Counted from the first letter of the stretch, positions 23,304-30,483 are shown. The stretch: 34,199 nt of DNA from Candidatus Ozemobacteraceae bacterium (GCA_035373905.1 DAOSOK010000048.1:1-34199), one strand, 5' to 3'. Notes: generated by a model from the sequence alone, not told the origin. Translations and numbers: made by a program.

Positions 23304-23566
23304 AACGGTCGGCAGGCGCCATGCGGGAGGTCCGTCTCCGCGGCTTCTGGGCCTCGCCGACGGCGTTCACGATCGAGGAGATGGCGCTCGACATCGACCG
23401 GCAACCGATATCCGCTGCCGCTTCCCCCGAGGTTTCGGACGCTCTCGATCTTCTCCGGGCACGCGAAACCCGCTTCCGCCCGCCCCGTCCGACGAAGGGA
23501 GTCCCGACGTCGGGAAAGTCCGGAAATGGCCCTGACGGTCGAAAAAAACAGGAGAGAAAGCCATGA
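23300..23566 (+). CDS. Possible small gene bridging the transporter and iadA
   Basis: 88 codons from GTG 23300, which overlaps the transporter stop by 4 nt (GTGA), to TGA 23566, which overlaps the iadA ATG by 4 nt (ATGA). An internal ATG at 23321 gives 81 residues. The first 55 or so codons show the high G/C third-position use of the neighbouring genes (REVRLRGFWASPTAF, IEEMALDID), and the tail is basic. No domain was recognised. Against it: the same frame is open across much of the transporter gene, so openness alone means little. The double stop/start coupling and the otherwise empty 260-bp gap argue for it. Confidence 0.42.
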   Translation: MKRSAGAMREVRLRGFWASPTAFTIEEMALDIDRQPISAAASPEVSDALDLLRARETRFRPPRPTKGVPTSGKSGNGPDGRKKQERKP

Positions 23567-24738
23567 TCACGGTTATCAGGAACGGAGAGGTCCATGCGCC
23601 CCGGTATCTTGGACGGAAAGACATCCTCGTCGGGGGAGGGAAGATTCTCGGCGTGGCCGATTCCTGCTCCTTCCCGAAGGACGTGGATTTCCTCGAGACG
23701 ATCGATGCCGAAGGGAAGCTGGTCGTTCCCGGATTCATCGATTCCCACGTCCATATCTGCGGCGGGGGCGGAGAAGGCGGGTTCAAGACCCGGACGCCGG
23801 AGATCGGGCTCACGGACATGACCTGCGCCGGCGTGACAACCGTCGTCGGCTGTCTCGGCACCGACGGGATCGCCCGCTCGATGAAGAGCCTCGTCGCCAA
23901 GGCCCGCGCCCTCGAGGAGGAAGGGGTGACCGCCTTCATTTACACGGGGTCATACCAGGTTCCCGTGCGAACCATCTGCGGGAGCATCGAAGACGATCTC
24001 ATCCTGATCGACAAAGTGATCGGGGTGGGTGAGATCGCGATGTCGGACCATCGCTCGTCCCAGCCGACCGTCTCCGAGATCGCGAAGATCGCGGCCGCGG
24101 CGAGAGTCGGAGGTCTTCTGGCGGGCAAGGCGGGGATCGTGAACATTCACCTGGGCGACGGCAAGCGGATGTTGAGCTTTTTGGAAGAGATCGCGGCAAC
24201 GACGGAAATTCCGTTGTCCCAGTTCGTCCCGACCCATATCGGCCGCAACCCCGAGCTGTTCAGGAGCGGGATCGAATACGCCCGCAGAGGCGGCTATGTC
24301 GATTTCACCACAAGCACAACGAAGGAATTCCTGGACGAGGGGGAAATCAAGTGCAGCCGGGCCCTCGGAACCATCCTCGCCGAGGGGGTTCCGCCCGATC
24401 GGATCACCTTCTCCTCCGACGGGCAGGGAAGCCTGCCGCTGTTCGGGCCAGACGGGAAACTGCGGGGGCTGACGGTCGGCACCTGCGCCTCGCTGTTCCC
24501 GGAAGTTCGGGATGCCGTGGTTCAGGAAGGAGTCGATCTTTCGACAGCTCTGCGAGTGATCACGTCAAATCCGGCCGAGATCCTGAAACTGCGCGGCAAG
24601 GGCTGTATCAAGGCCGGGAACGATGCCGATCTCGTCCTGCTTCGGAAGGATGACCTCGCGATCGATACCGTCATGGCCAACGGCCGGGTGATGGTTCGCG
24701 ACGGGAAAGCCGTGGTGCACGGGACCTTCATCTCCTGA
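23563..24738 (+). CDS. iadA: Isoaspartyl dipeptidase (beta-aspartyl peptidase, M38)
   Basis: 391 aa, the usual length. It hydrolyses beta-aspartyl dipeptides left from breakdown of damaged proteins; cytosolic, binuclear zinc, amidohydrolase superfamily. Metal ligands and catalytic residues are in place: H62/H64 (SHVHICGGGGEGG), E71, Y131 (TGSYQVP), H196 (IVNIHLGD), H225 (VPTHIGRN) and D286 (SSDGQGS). The bridging position, carboxylated Lys162 in the E. coli enzyme as I recall it (GVKCAISDHRS), reads GVGEIAMSDHRS here, so a glutamate (E157) probably bridges the metals. ATG 23563 has AGGAG at 23550-23554. It is the last gene of the transporter unit and ends convergently to the trpB operon. Confidence 0.93.
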   Translation: MITVIRNGEVHAPRYLGRKDILVGGGKILGVADSCSFPKDVDFLETIDAEGKLVVPGFIDSHVHICGGGGEGGFKTRTPEIGLTDMTCAGVTTVVGCLGTDGIARSMKSLVAKARALEEEGVTAFIYTGSYQVPVRTICGSIEDDLILIDKVIGVGEIAMSDHRSSQPTVSEIAKIAAAARVGGLLAGKAGIVNIHLGDGKRMLSFLEEIAATTEIPLSQFVPTHIGRNPELFRSGIEYARRGGYVDFTTSTTKEFLDEGEIKCSRALGTILAEGVPPDRITFSSDGQGSLPLFGPDGKLRGLTVGTCASLFPEVRDAVVQEGVDLSTALRVITSNPAEILKLRGKGCIKAGNDADLVLLRKDDLAIDTVMANGRVMVRDGKAVVHGTFIS

Positions 24739-24788
24739 TCGGAGTCACCCTCGATGCGAGCATTGCCGTCAGGCACCCTTCCCCGGAG

Positions 24789-24932
24789 TCACCAGCCGAA
24801 GAATCGCCAGAGTGCCGCCAGGGTGCCCAGAATCCACGGTAGGAACAGGAAAATTCCACAACCGGCAACGACCTCCGCCAGCGGATCCTCGCCCGCTTCG
24901 AGGTGATTTCGATACCAGATTGCGGTCGACAC
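24789..24932 (-). CDS. Possible 47-residue membrane protein
   Basis: A GTG-started frame of 47 codons lies 27 nt downstream of the larger small-membrane-protein gene at 24960-25343. It encodes a charged N-terminus (YRNHLEAGEDPLAEVV) followed by one strongly hydrophobic helix (GIFLFLPWILGTLAALW) and an aromatic end. The helix and charge layout look like a genuine single-pass membrane peptide, and codon third positions are mostly G/C. The ribosome site is weak, and the GTG start is the only candidate after an in-frame stop. No family was recognised. Confidence 0.38.
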   Translation of the reverse strand: MSTAIWYRNHLEAGEDPLAEVVAGCGIFLFLPWILGTLAALWRFFGW

Positions 24933-24959
24933 CGAGATTCATCTCTGTTGCCGGCTCCA

Positions 24960-25343
24960 TCACTCGGGAAGGTCGGGATTGATCCGTTTCCACCAGATTC
25001 CATGATAGGAAGGCTTGCGAAACTCGACGAGAAACAGCACGACGGACAGGAGAAGCCCGCCGGCAAACACCGGCGGCCAGCTGATCCAGTCCATGACCGC
25101 GGCCCCGGCGGCCGCAAGAAAACAAAACGTCCACAGAAGTTCCGAGCGCCGGGCAATTCGGAACACGTTGCAGAAAAAGAAAAAATTGCCGACGACGAAG
25201 CCGGGGATCAGCGCGAACCAGGATCCCGACCCGGCCATCGCCGCCGTCGCGGAAATCCCTGCCGCCAGGACGAGCGCGTCAGAGAGCGATATCCGGAACC
25301 CGGGCTGGAAACCGGCCTGGAAACCGGCCTCAGGTTGCGCCAT
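24960..25343 (-). CDS. Small membrane protein of unknown function, downstream of trpB
   Basis: 127 aa. After a short GFQ-repeat leader (residues 7-16, encoded by a 12-bp near-repeat at about 25302-25328), about four hydrophobic segments follow (21-38, 41-62, 68-86, 90-108), then a conserved-looking hydrophilic end (FRKPSYHGIWWKRINPDLPE). I place the start at ATG 25343, 14 nt after the trpB stop; the longer open frame upstream is a shadow of trpB. It is likely an inner-membrane protein in the trpB transcript. No known family was recognised, and a role with tryptophan is only suggested by position. Confidence 0.62.
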   Translation of the reverse strand: MAQPEAGFQAGFQPGFRISLSDALVLAAGISATAAMAGSGSWFALIPGFVVGNFFFFCNVFRIARRSELLWTFCFLAAAGAAVMDWISWPPVFAGGLLLSVVLFLVEFRKPSYHGIWWKRINPDLPE

Positions 25344-25357
25344 CGAACGGGCCCTGT

Positions 25358-26728
25358 CTATTCCCAGCGGACCTGCACGGACGGGAGCTTGCCGAGGGAT
25401 TCCTGCATCTTTTCGGGCGAGAAGCCGGCGTCGGCGAGGTTCCCGGCGATCATGTCGGCGTACGAGCCCAGGTCGAAGAAACCGTGGCCGCTGAGGCAGA
25501 ACAGGATCGTCATCGGCTTCTCGGTGTCCTTGCACGAGAGGGCCATGTCGATCGCGGCCTTGACGGCGTGAGCGCTCTCGGGAGCCGGGATGATGCCCTC
25601 GTGGTGGGCGAACGTCTTGGCGGCCTCGAAGATGGCCAACTGCTCGAGTGCCTTCGCCTCGATCAGCCCCTCGCTGTAGAGGTGCGACACCAGCGGCGAG
25701 ACCCCGTGGTAGCGCAGGCCGCCGGCATGGAGCTGGGACGGCATGAACGAGTGGCCGAGCGTATACATCATCAGGAGCGGCGTGAGGCCGGCCACGTCGC
25801 CGCGATCGTAGCGGAACTCGCCCTTGGTCAGGGTGGGGCAGGAGGTCGGCTCGACCGCGATCGCGCGCACGTTCTTTCCCGCCGTGAACTTGTCGTGCAG
25901 GAAGGGGAAGGCGATGCCGCCGAAGTTGCTGCCGCCGCCGCAGCAGGCGATGACGACGTCGGGGTATTCCTTCATGTCCATCATCTGCTGGCGGGCCTCG
26001 ATGCCGATCACGCTCTGGTGCATCAGCACGTGGTTCATGACCGAGCCGAGCGCGTAGTTCGTGTCGTCGCGGCCGGTCGCGTCCTCGACCGCCTCGGAAA
26101 TCGCGATGCCGAGGCTGCCGGGACAGTCGGGGTCGACGCCGAGTTCGGCGCGGCCCGCGTTCGTCATCTCGGAGGGACTCGGATACACGTTCGCGCCCCA
26201 CATCTCCATCGCGACCTTGCGGTACGGCTTCTGGGCGACGCTCGAACGGACCATGTAGACGGCCACGTCGAGGCCGAAGATCGAGCCCGCGTGCGCCAGC
26301 GACGTTCCCCACTGGCCCGCGCCCGACTCGGTGGCGAGGCGCTTCATGCCGGCCTGCTTGTTGTAATACGCCTGAGGAACGGCCGTGTTCGACTTGTGGC
26401 TGCCGGCCGGCGAAACGCCCTCATACTTGAAGAAAATCTTCGCAGGGGTGCCGAGCGCCTGTTCGAGTCTGCGCGCGCGCCGAAGCGGGGTGGGGCGCCA
26501 CATCGAGAGGATGTCCCGGACCTCTTCGGGAATCGCGATCAGCGGCTCTTTCGATGCCTCCTGTTCGATCAGGGACGGCGGGAACATCGGCGCCAGGTCC
26601 TGCGGCGTGACCGGCTGATGCGTCGCGGGATGCAGGGGAACGGCCGGCGGCTTCGGCATATCCGGAACGATATTGTACCAGTGGGTCGGAACTCCGTTCG
26701 AACCGATGAGCTTGTCGAATTCGGCCAT
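25358..26728 (-). CDS. trpB: Tryptophan synthase beta chain, TrpB2 type
   Basis: 456 aa, longer than the classic TrpB (about 400 aa) and typical of TrpB2/TrpB-like proteins. It is a PLP enzyme joining indole and serine to give tryptophan. The PLP lysine is K112 in SPAGSHKSNTA, the catalytic acid E134 in TESGAGQWG, and the phosphate-binding glycine loop is CCGGGSNFGG (262-271). The C-terminus has LSGHGFFDLGSY. The start at 26728 is supported by GAGAGGAAG about 5 nt upstream. No trpA or other trp genes are near, as is usual for TrpB2, which can act without TrpA, in indole salvage or as serine deaminase. Two small membrane genes follow in the same direction. No T-box or trp leader was seen upstream. 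Confidence 0.93.
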   Translation of the reverse strand: MAEFDKLIGSNGVPTHWYNIVPDMPKPPAVPLHPATHQPVTPQDLAPMFPPSLIEQEASKEPLIAIPEEVRDILSMWRPTPLRRARRLEQALGTPAKIFFKYEGVSPAGSHKSNTAVPQAYYNKQAGMKRLATESGAGQWGTSLAHAGSIFGLDVAVYMVRSSVAQKPYRKVAMEMWGANVYPSPSEMTNAGRAELGVDPDCPGSLGIAISEAVEDATGRDDTNYALGSVMNHVLMHQSVIGIEARQQMMDMKEYPDVVIACCGGGSNFGGIAFPFLHDKFTAGKNVRAIAVEPTSCPTLTKGEFRYDRGDVAGLTPLLMMYTLGHSFMPSQLHAGGLRYHGVSPLVSHLYSEGLIEAKALEQLAIFEAAKTFAHHEGIIPAPESAHAVKAAIDMALSCKDTEKPMTILFCLSGHGFFDLGSYADMIAGNLADAGFSPEKMQESLGKLPSVQVRWE

Positions 26729-26802
26729 ATGCTTCCTCTCGAGTGATGGGATTTCCTTTGTTCTAGCATAGATCCGACCCTTGCCGCAAACAAAAGAACC
26801 CG

Positions 26803-26834
26803 AGAAAAGAAAACGCCGCGGGGTGTCCGCGGCG
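26803..26834 (-). terminator. Strong intrinsic terminator
   Basis: A perfect 8-bp GC stem (CGCCGCGG 26814-26821 with CCGCGGCG 26827-26834) and a 5-nt loop are followed, on the minus strand, by TTTTCTTTTCT. It ends the gene at 26868-27953 and insulates trpB from it. Confidence 0.88.
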
Positions 26835-26867
26835 CGATTGGAGGCAACGAATGAACGATCCGATTCC

Positions 26868-27953
26868 TCAGGCAGAGGTATCGAGTTTGGAAGTCCCGGC
26901 GGCCGTTTCCGGCTGCTCGGCGTTGAAGTCGAAGCGGCTGAACACCGAGGTCGTCTTCACGGTGGCGAGGTAATACCCGATCGGGAACTTGCCGTTCGGC
27001 ATGTTGGGAAGGATCGGATACGGGGTGTCGGGGGCGGCGGGCTTCTGGATGGCCGGAGAGGCGTTCAGCTCCGCGGGCTTCGCGACCGCCGGGGTGTCCG
27101 CGACTGCGGCGGGCTGTTCTGCCGGCTTGGCCCCGCCGGACTTCGCGTCGTGGAGCGTTTCACTATAGCGACGAATATACTCGAGGAAGCTGTCGATGAA
27201 CTTCCGGTAGATGTCTTCGCGGATTCCAAGCCCCTTCTGGGGGCCGACGGCCAGCTTGATCTCCGGAGAGGCGGCCTCGGCGGGTTCCGCGGTTTCGGGA
27301 ACGGCGGGCGCCGTTTCTGCTTCACCGGCTTCTCCCGCGGCGTCGCCGCGGATCGCGCTGACGCCCTTGAAGAACGCCTTCGCCTGGGCCTGCATCCGGG
27401 CCTTGATCTCGTCGAAGGCCCCGCCCGCTTCGCCGTAGGTCTGCTCGAGCTCGTCGAAGAATTCGCCCGATTCCTTCAGGAAATTTTCGAGCGCGTCGGG
27501 GGAAAGTTCGGCGAGGCCGTTGACCGCGTCGAAGAACTCGTTCGCCGTCTCGTTCGAAACGTTCAGGGCCGCATCGGTTCCCTTCATGAAGTTTCCGATG
27601 GCGTCGATCTCGAGCGAAAAATTGCCCCGGAAGGTCTCGGCGACGGTGCCCGTCGTCTCGATGAACTTATCCTGGCCGCTCTGGCCCATGCGGGTCTGCA
27701 CTTTCTGGGAAAGCTGGTAGAAGAGATCGAAGTGATACGAGATGCGCAGCCCGTCGGGTTTCGCCTGCCCGGCCTCATCCGTCGCTTCGGCGCTCTCGGC
27801 GGCCGGTGCGGATCCTTCGTAGATGTCGGAAACCGGGGGAGCGGCCGGAGGGGTGATTCCGGCTTCGGCGGGGCGGGGATCTCCCTGCGAAAGAGACTCT
27901 TCGAGTTGTTTGAGCAGTTCCTGGGGTGTCGGAAAACGCGATGAAATCTGCAT
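26868..27953 (-). CDS. Unknown protein with helical core and Ala/Pro-rich linkers
   Basis: 361 aa with no signal peptide and no recognised domain. Residues about 20-65 are Pro/Ala/Glu-rich and probably disordered. A helical core follows (about 70-200: YHFDLFYQLSQKVQTRM, then FRGNFSLEIDAIGNFMKG, then LSPDALENFLKESGEFFDEL). A second acidic Ala-rich linker precedes a short helix (IYRKFIDSFLEYIRRYSETL) and an Ala/Pro tail. The layout looks like a cytoplasmic scaffold or a secreted structural protein rather than an enzyme. The start at 27953 has GGGAGGG 5 nt upstream. It stands alone between terminators, with a hairpin in its presumed 5' leader (27981-28002). Confidence 0.75.
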   Translation of the reverse strand: MQISSRFPTPQELLKQLEESLSQGDPRPAEAGITPPAAPPVSDIYEGSAPAAESAEATDEAGQAKPDGLRISYHFDLFYQLSQKVQTRMGQSGQDKFIETTGTVAETFRGNFSLEIDAIGNFMKGTDAALNVSNETANEFFDAVNGLAELSPDALENFLKESGEFFDELEQTYGEAGGAFDEIKARMQAQAKAFFKGVSAIRGDAAGEAGEAETAPAVPETAEPAEAASPEIKLAVGPQKGLGIREDIYRKFIDSFLEYIRRYSETLHDAKSGGAKPAEQPAAVADTPAVAKPAELNASPAIQKPAAPDTPYPILPNMPNGKFPIGYYLATVKTTSVFSRFDFNAEQPETAAGTSKLDTSA

Positions 27954-27980
27954 ATATGCCCTCCCTGGCTCAATGCTCGC

Positions 27981-28002
27981 CGAAAAATCCCTATTTCGGC
28001 TT
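27981..28002 (-). other. Leader hairpin upstream of the unknown 361-aa gene
   Basis: GCCGAAA (27981-27987) pairs with TTTCGGC (27996-28002) around an 8-nt loop. It lies about 30 nt upstream of the minus-strand start at 27953 and would fall in the 5' leader. On the plus strand it is followed by TTTTCT, which resembles a terminator, but no plus-strand gene ends here. The role is unclear. The rest of the 27954-28217 gap is AT-rich and holds no gene that I can support. Confidence 0.4.
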
Positions 28003-28162
28003 TTCTGATTCTGTACATATCATCGGCATTTCCTGATGGATTGCTTACGGCAACGTGGAGGAAATGATCGATGTTTGATCCGATGAAACGACATTTGGTT
28101 GAATTTGCATATCTGAATGGCCATTTTTCTGAAAATATCTCTTGTTATCGACAGGTGAGACA

Positions 28163-28201
28163 GAAAAACATCCCGCCCTTCGGAATGCGAAGAGCGGGAT
28201 G
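28163..28201 (-). terminator. Intrinsic terminator for the EVVP-repeat protein gene
   Basis: CATCCCGC (28169-28176) pairs with GCGGGATG (28194-28201), extended inward by CTTCG/CGAAG after one mismatch. On the minus strand it is followed by TTTTT. It lies 17 nt after the stop of the gene at 28218-29669. Confidence 0.85.
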
Positions 28202-28217
28202 CGAGGACGAACGGGGG

Positions 28218-29669
28218 TTACTGCGCGGGTTGGAGTGTTTTCTGGTAGGCGTTCTGCGCTTCGTCGTATTTCGCCTTGGCGGCGTCGATACCGGTTTTGT
28301 CGGCCGGGTCGGCGGTCATCACGTTCAGATACGCCTTGTACGAGTCGATCATCGTCTGGTAAGCCGCGTCGGTAGCGGCGGCGCGCTTTGACCGGGCGAT
28401 CGAATCGGCGTCGTTGCCCTTGGCGCCGGTCTGGGCGGCATGGGCGGTCGGAGACGGCCTGGACGCGTTCGCGCTGATGCGGCCGAGTTTGTCGACCATG
28501 AAGCTGATTTCCTCGGAAATGCTCTTCGCGGTCATCTTCTGGCTTTCGGTGCCGGCGAGCGGCAGCGTCGACTCGGCGGCCGGGCCGGACATCTTCACCC
28601 GCTGTTCCTTCGTGACGCGGTCGAGCTTTTCCCGGTCGACCCCGTGGGCGAGGGCGAACGCCTCGAGTTCGATCTTCACGTCGTTGAGAATCGCCATGAT
28701 CTCGGTATGGATACCCCTGGAAGACTTCTCGGCGGCAGTGAGGGCGTTGTTCGACATCACCATGTACTTGCGCGCTTCGATCAACTCCTTGCTCAGCTTG
28801 GCGCCGGACAGGTTGATGTCGTGAAGGGTGACGTCGTCCGCGTCTTTGCCGGAGGCGCCGAGGGCGTCGCCGATCGTCTTCTGGACGCGCTCGAGGCTGG
28901 CCGTGGTCATCGCGGCGTTGTCGAGCGTGAGCCGGCAGGCGGTCTGGGCCTGGGCGGCTTCCTGGTTCAGACGCTGGGCGACCCGGTTCGCCCCGTCGCG
29001 GAACAGCTGGACCTCGCCGCCGGCGACGATGCCGGTCAGCTCTGCCGAGGTGGCGCGCGCATGCTGGCCGATGCGGCCGGCGACGTTATAGCCGCGGCTC
29101 GCGAGGCTCTGCACGTCGCGGGACATCGCAAGGGACTTGTCGACCTGGCTCTGGACCTGGCTGACCGGGGTGGAAATGCTGTTGGTGACGAACTTCGTGA
29201 CGTTCAGAAGCTCGTTGCTGAGGCCGGTGACGCCGTCCTTGGTCGTGCCGGTGCTGATGCCGAGCGGCCCGAGCAGAAGCTGGAGCATGTTCGACATCTT
29301 GGAACCGATCGATTTGACGAGGTTCGCCGACTGCTTGGTGGTGTTGATGATCACGCTGACGGCCGCGGCGAGCGAGGCGATCGTGGCTGCCATGGCCAGA
29401 ATCTGCGGCCCGTACGTGATGAGCAGGGAAACGCCGACCGCGATCTCGCCGACGAACGGATTGATGGCAGGCACGCCGGTCGGGGCCTTCGGCGTCGCTG
29501 TGACCGGAACGACCTCGCCGGCCGGAACGACTTCCGCGGCCGGAACGACCTCGCGCACCGGCACCACTTCCCCGGCGGGGGCCGGAACGACCTCGGCGGC
29601 GACCAGTTGGGCGGCGAAGGTGAACAGCAGGATCCAGCTCCAGAGACGGATGGAGCGTCTGTGCATCAT
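28218..29669 (-). CDS. Secreted or membrane-associated helical protein with EVVP repeats, unknown
   Basis: 483 aa. A basic start and hydrophobic run (RLWSWILLFTFAAQLVAA, residues 8-25) form a Sec signal peptide. A low-complexity stretch with five EVVP units follows (26-57), then a long hydrophobic segment (about 74-108, GEIAVGVSLLITYG and AMAATIASLAAAVSVII) that may span or insert into a membrane. The remaining 370 residues are mostly helical, with Gln, Ser, Ala and Lys as in coiled coils (SKMSNMLQLLLGPLG, QSQVDKSLAMSRDVQSL, AAKAKYDEAQNAYQKTLQ). It resembles methyl-accepting or phage-tail-like helical architecture, but no signature was found. The start at 29669 has GGGAGG 6 nt upstream and a consensus promoter with a 19-bp spacer. 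It ends at a clear terminator, so it is monocistronic. Confidence 0.72.
   Translation of the reverse strand: MMHRRSIRLWSWILLFTFAAQLVAAEVVPAPAGEVVPVREVVPAAEVVPAGEVVPVTATPKAPTGVPAINPFVGEIAVGVSLLITYGPQILAMAATIASLAAAVSVIINTTKQSANLVKSIGSKMSNMLQLLLGPLGISTGTTKDGVTGLSNELLNVTKFVTNSISTPVSQVQSQVDKSLAMSRDVQSLASRGYNVAGRIGQHARATSAELTGIVAGGEVQLFRDGANRVAQRLNQEAAQAQTACRLTLDNAAMTTASLERVQKTIGDALGASGKDADDVTLHDINLSGAKLSKELIEARKYMVMSNNALTAAEKSSRGIHTEIMAILNDVKIELEAFALAHGVDREKLDRVTKEQRVKMSGPAAESTLPLAGTESQKMTAKSISEEISFMVDKLGRISANASRPSPTAHAAQTGAKGNDADSIARSKRAAATDAAYQTMIDSYKAYLNVMTADPADKTGIDAAKAKYDEAQNAYQKTLQPAQ
29499..29594 (-). repeat. Tandem EVVP-coding repeat
   Basis: Five copies of a Glu-Val-Val-Pro-(Ala/Val) unit, spaced 6-8 residues apart, just after the signal peptide of the 483-aa secreted protein. 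The DNA repeats as GAGGTCGTTCCGGC-like blocks of about 18 bp. Such units can change copy number by slippage and probably form an extended linker. Confidence 0.8.
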
Positions 29670-29719
29670 GGCGGACCTCCCTGGAAGAATATGCGTGAAA
29701 AGCAGGACGGTATTTTGAA

Positions 29720-29750
29720 ATTATACGTCCTGTCGCCGGGGAGGTGTCAA
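29720..29750 (-). promoter_or_regulatory. Consensus sigma70 promoter with 19-bp spacer
   Basis: Read on the minus strand, TTGACA (29750-29745) and TATAAT (29725-29720) are both perfect matches but 19 bp apart. Nineteen-bp spacers are typical of MerR-family-activated promoters. It lies about 50 bp upstream of the start at 29669. No clear dyad was found in the spacer, so MerR control is only a suggestion. Confidence 0.6.
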
Positions 29751-29828
29751 CAAAACATCCGCATATGATTGCGCAGGGACAGGTTTCAAGCCTGCCCCTG
29801 CGGAAACCGCGATCAAATGGGTGAAAAC

Positions 29829-30365
29829 TTAATACGAATTTGCGGCGCGGCCCGAGGCGAGATGGCGCTTGGACCCCTTCTTTGCCAGGCCGCCGGCGCC
29901 CTGGACGCCGGAGAGGTTGCCGTACCAGGTGTATGTCTGCGCGCCCGGGTTCAGCCCCGCATACATGTCGGGCCGGCCGTCGCCGTCGGCGTCGACGTAG
30001 ATTTTGTCGGAAACGCCGTCGTAGTTCAGATCGTATTCCCACTGGTCGATGCGCCCGTCGAAGTTCCGGTCATACTGGTAATCGTCGATCATGCCGTCGA
30101 AGTTCCGGTCGGTCGCCCAGTAGTCGCCGCGCCCGTCTCCGTTGCGGTCGGCGACGATCAGATCGACGCGCCCGTCCGCGTTCCGGTCGTACCGGCCCGT
30201 GTTCGAGTTGTACTGGGTGAACCCGAACGCCGCGTCGGAACTCGTCGCCTCGGTCGGCGAGACTTCGAACCGCGCGTTGTCGGAGACGGTTCTGACGTTC
30301 TGCGCCGCGAAAGCCGCGCTTGCCAGAACGAGCAGGCCGAAGACGAACATGTGTGTTGAACGCAT
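29829..30365 (-). CDS. Secreted protein with six 13-residue calcium-loop repeats
   Basis: 178 aa. A signal peptide (MRSTHMFVFGLLVLASAAFA, cleaved near residue 20-21) is followed by a short spacer. Six consecutive copies of a D-x-(N/D)-x-D-G-x-x-D loop follow (starting at D60, D73, D86, D99, D112 and D125), exactly 13 residues apart, with aromatic or hydrophobic residues between loops. These loops match EF-hand/dockerin/thrombospondin-type-3-like Ca2+ sites, so a calcium-stabilised rod or small solenoid outside the cell is likely. The C-terminus is Gly-rich and basic. I start at ATG 30365, with GGAGG upstream at about 30374-30378; a start at 30392 would place nine extra residues before the signal peptide. 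It appears to have its own promoter region at 30401-30426. Confidence 0.85.
   Translation of the reverse strand: MRSTHMFVFGLLVLASAAFAAQNVRTVSDNARFEVSPTEATSSDAAFGFTQYNSNTGRYDRNADGRVDLIVADRNGDGRGDYWATDRNFDGMIDDYQYDRNFDGRIDQWEYDLNYDGVSDKIYVDADGDGRPDMYAGLNPGAQTYTWYGNLSGVQGAGGLAKKGSKRHLASGRAANSY
29955..30188 (-). repeat. Six tandem 39-bp units encoding calcium loops
   Basis: The 13-residue protein repeats are encoded by six in-register 39-bp units, each with a GACxxGAACxxCGACGGC-like core when read on the minus strand. The units differ at synonymous and loop positions, so they are not recent duplicates except for the third and fourth (both DRNFDG). Confidence 0.85.
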
Positions 30366-30400
30366 GACTGCACCTCCATGTAATGAACGCAAGGCAGAAA

Positions 30401-30426
30401 TGTATAAGGATTGCCTGGTTTGGCAA
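30401..30426 (-). promoter_or_regulatory. Candidate -10 box with inverted repeat upstream
   Basis: On the minus strand TATACA (30406-30401) could be the -10 for the calcium-loop protein. An inverted repeat TTGCC-N6-GGCAA (30411-30426) lies where the -35 would be expected and could be an operator. No good -35 is seen at the right spacing, so an activator may be needed. Confidence 0.38.
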
Positions 30427-30447
30427 GGAGATTTTTTCGTGGTACAG

Positions 30448-30483
30448 AAAACCGCGCCCGATTCTGCTTCGGACGCGGTTTTT
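30448..30483 (-). terminator. Intrinsic terminator after the aldo/keto reductase gene
   Basis: AAAACCGCG (30448-30456) pairs with CGCGGTTTT (30474-30482). The pairing extends inward by CCGA/TCGG after a C-A mismatch. A and T runs flank both sides, so it could act in either direction. It lies 12 nt after the stop at 30495. Confidence 0.82.
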
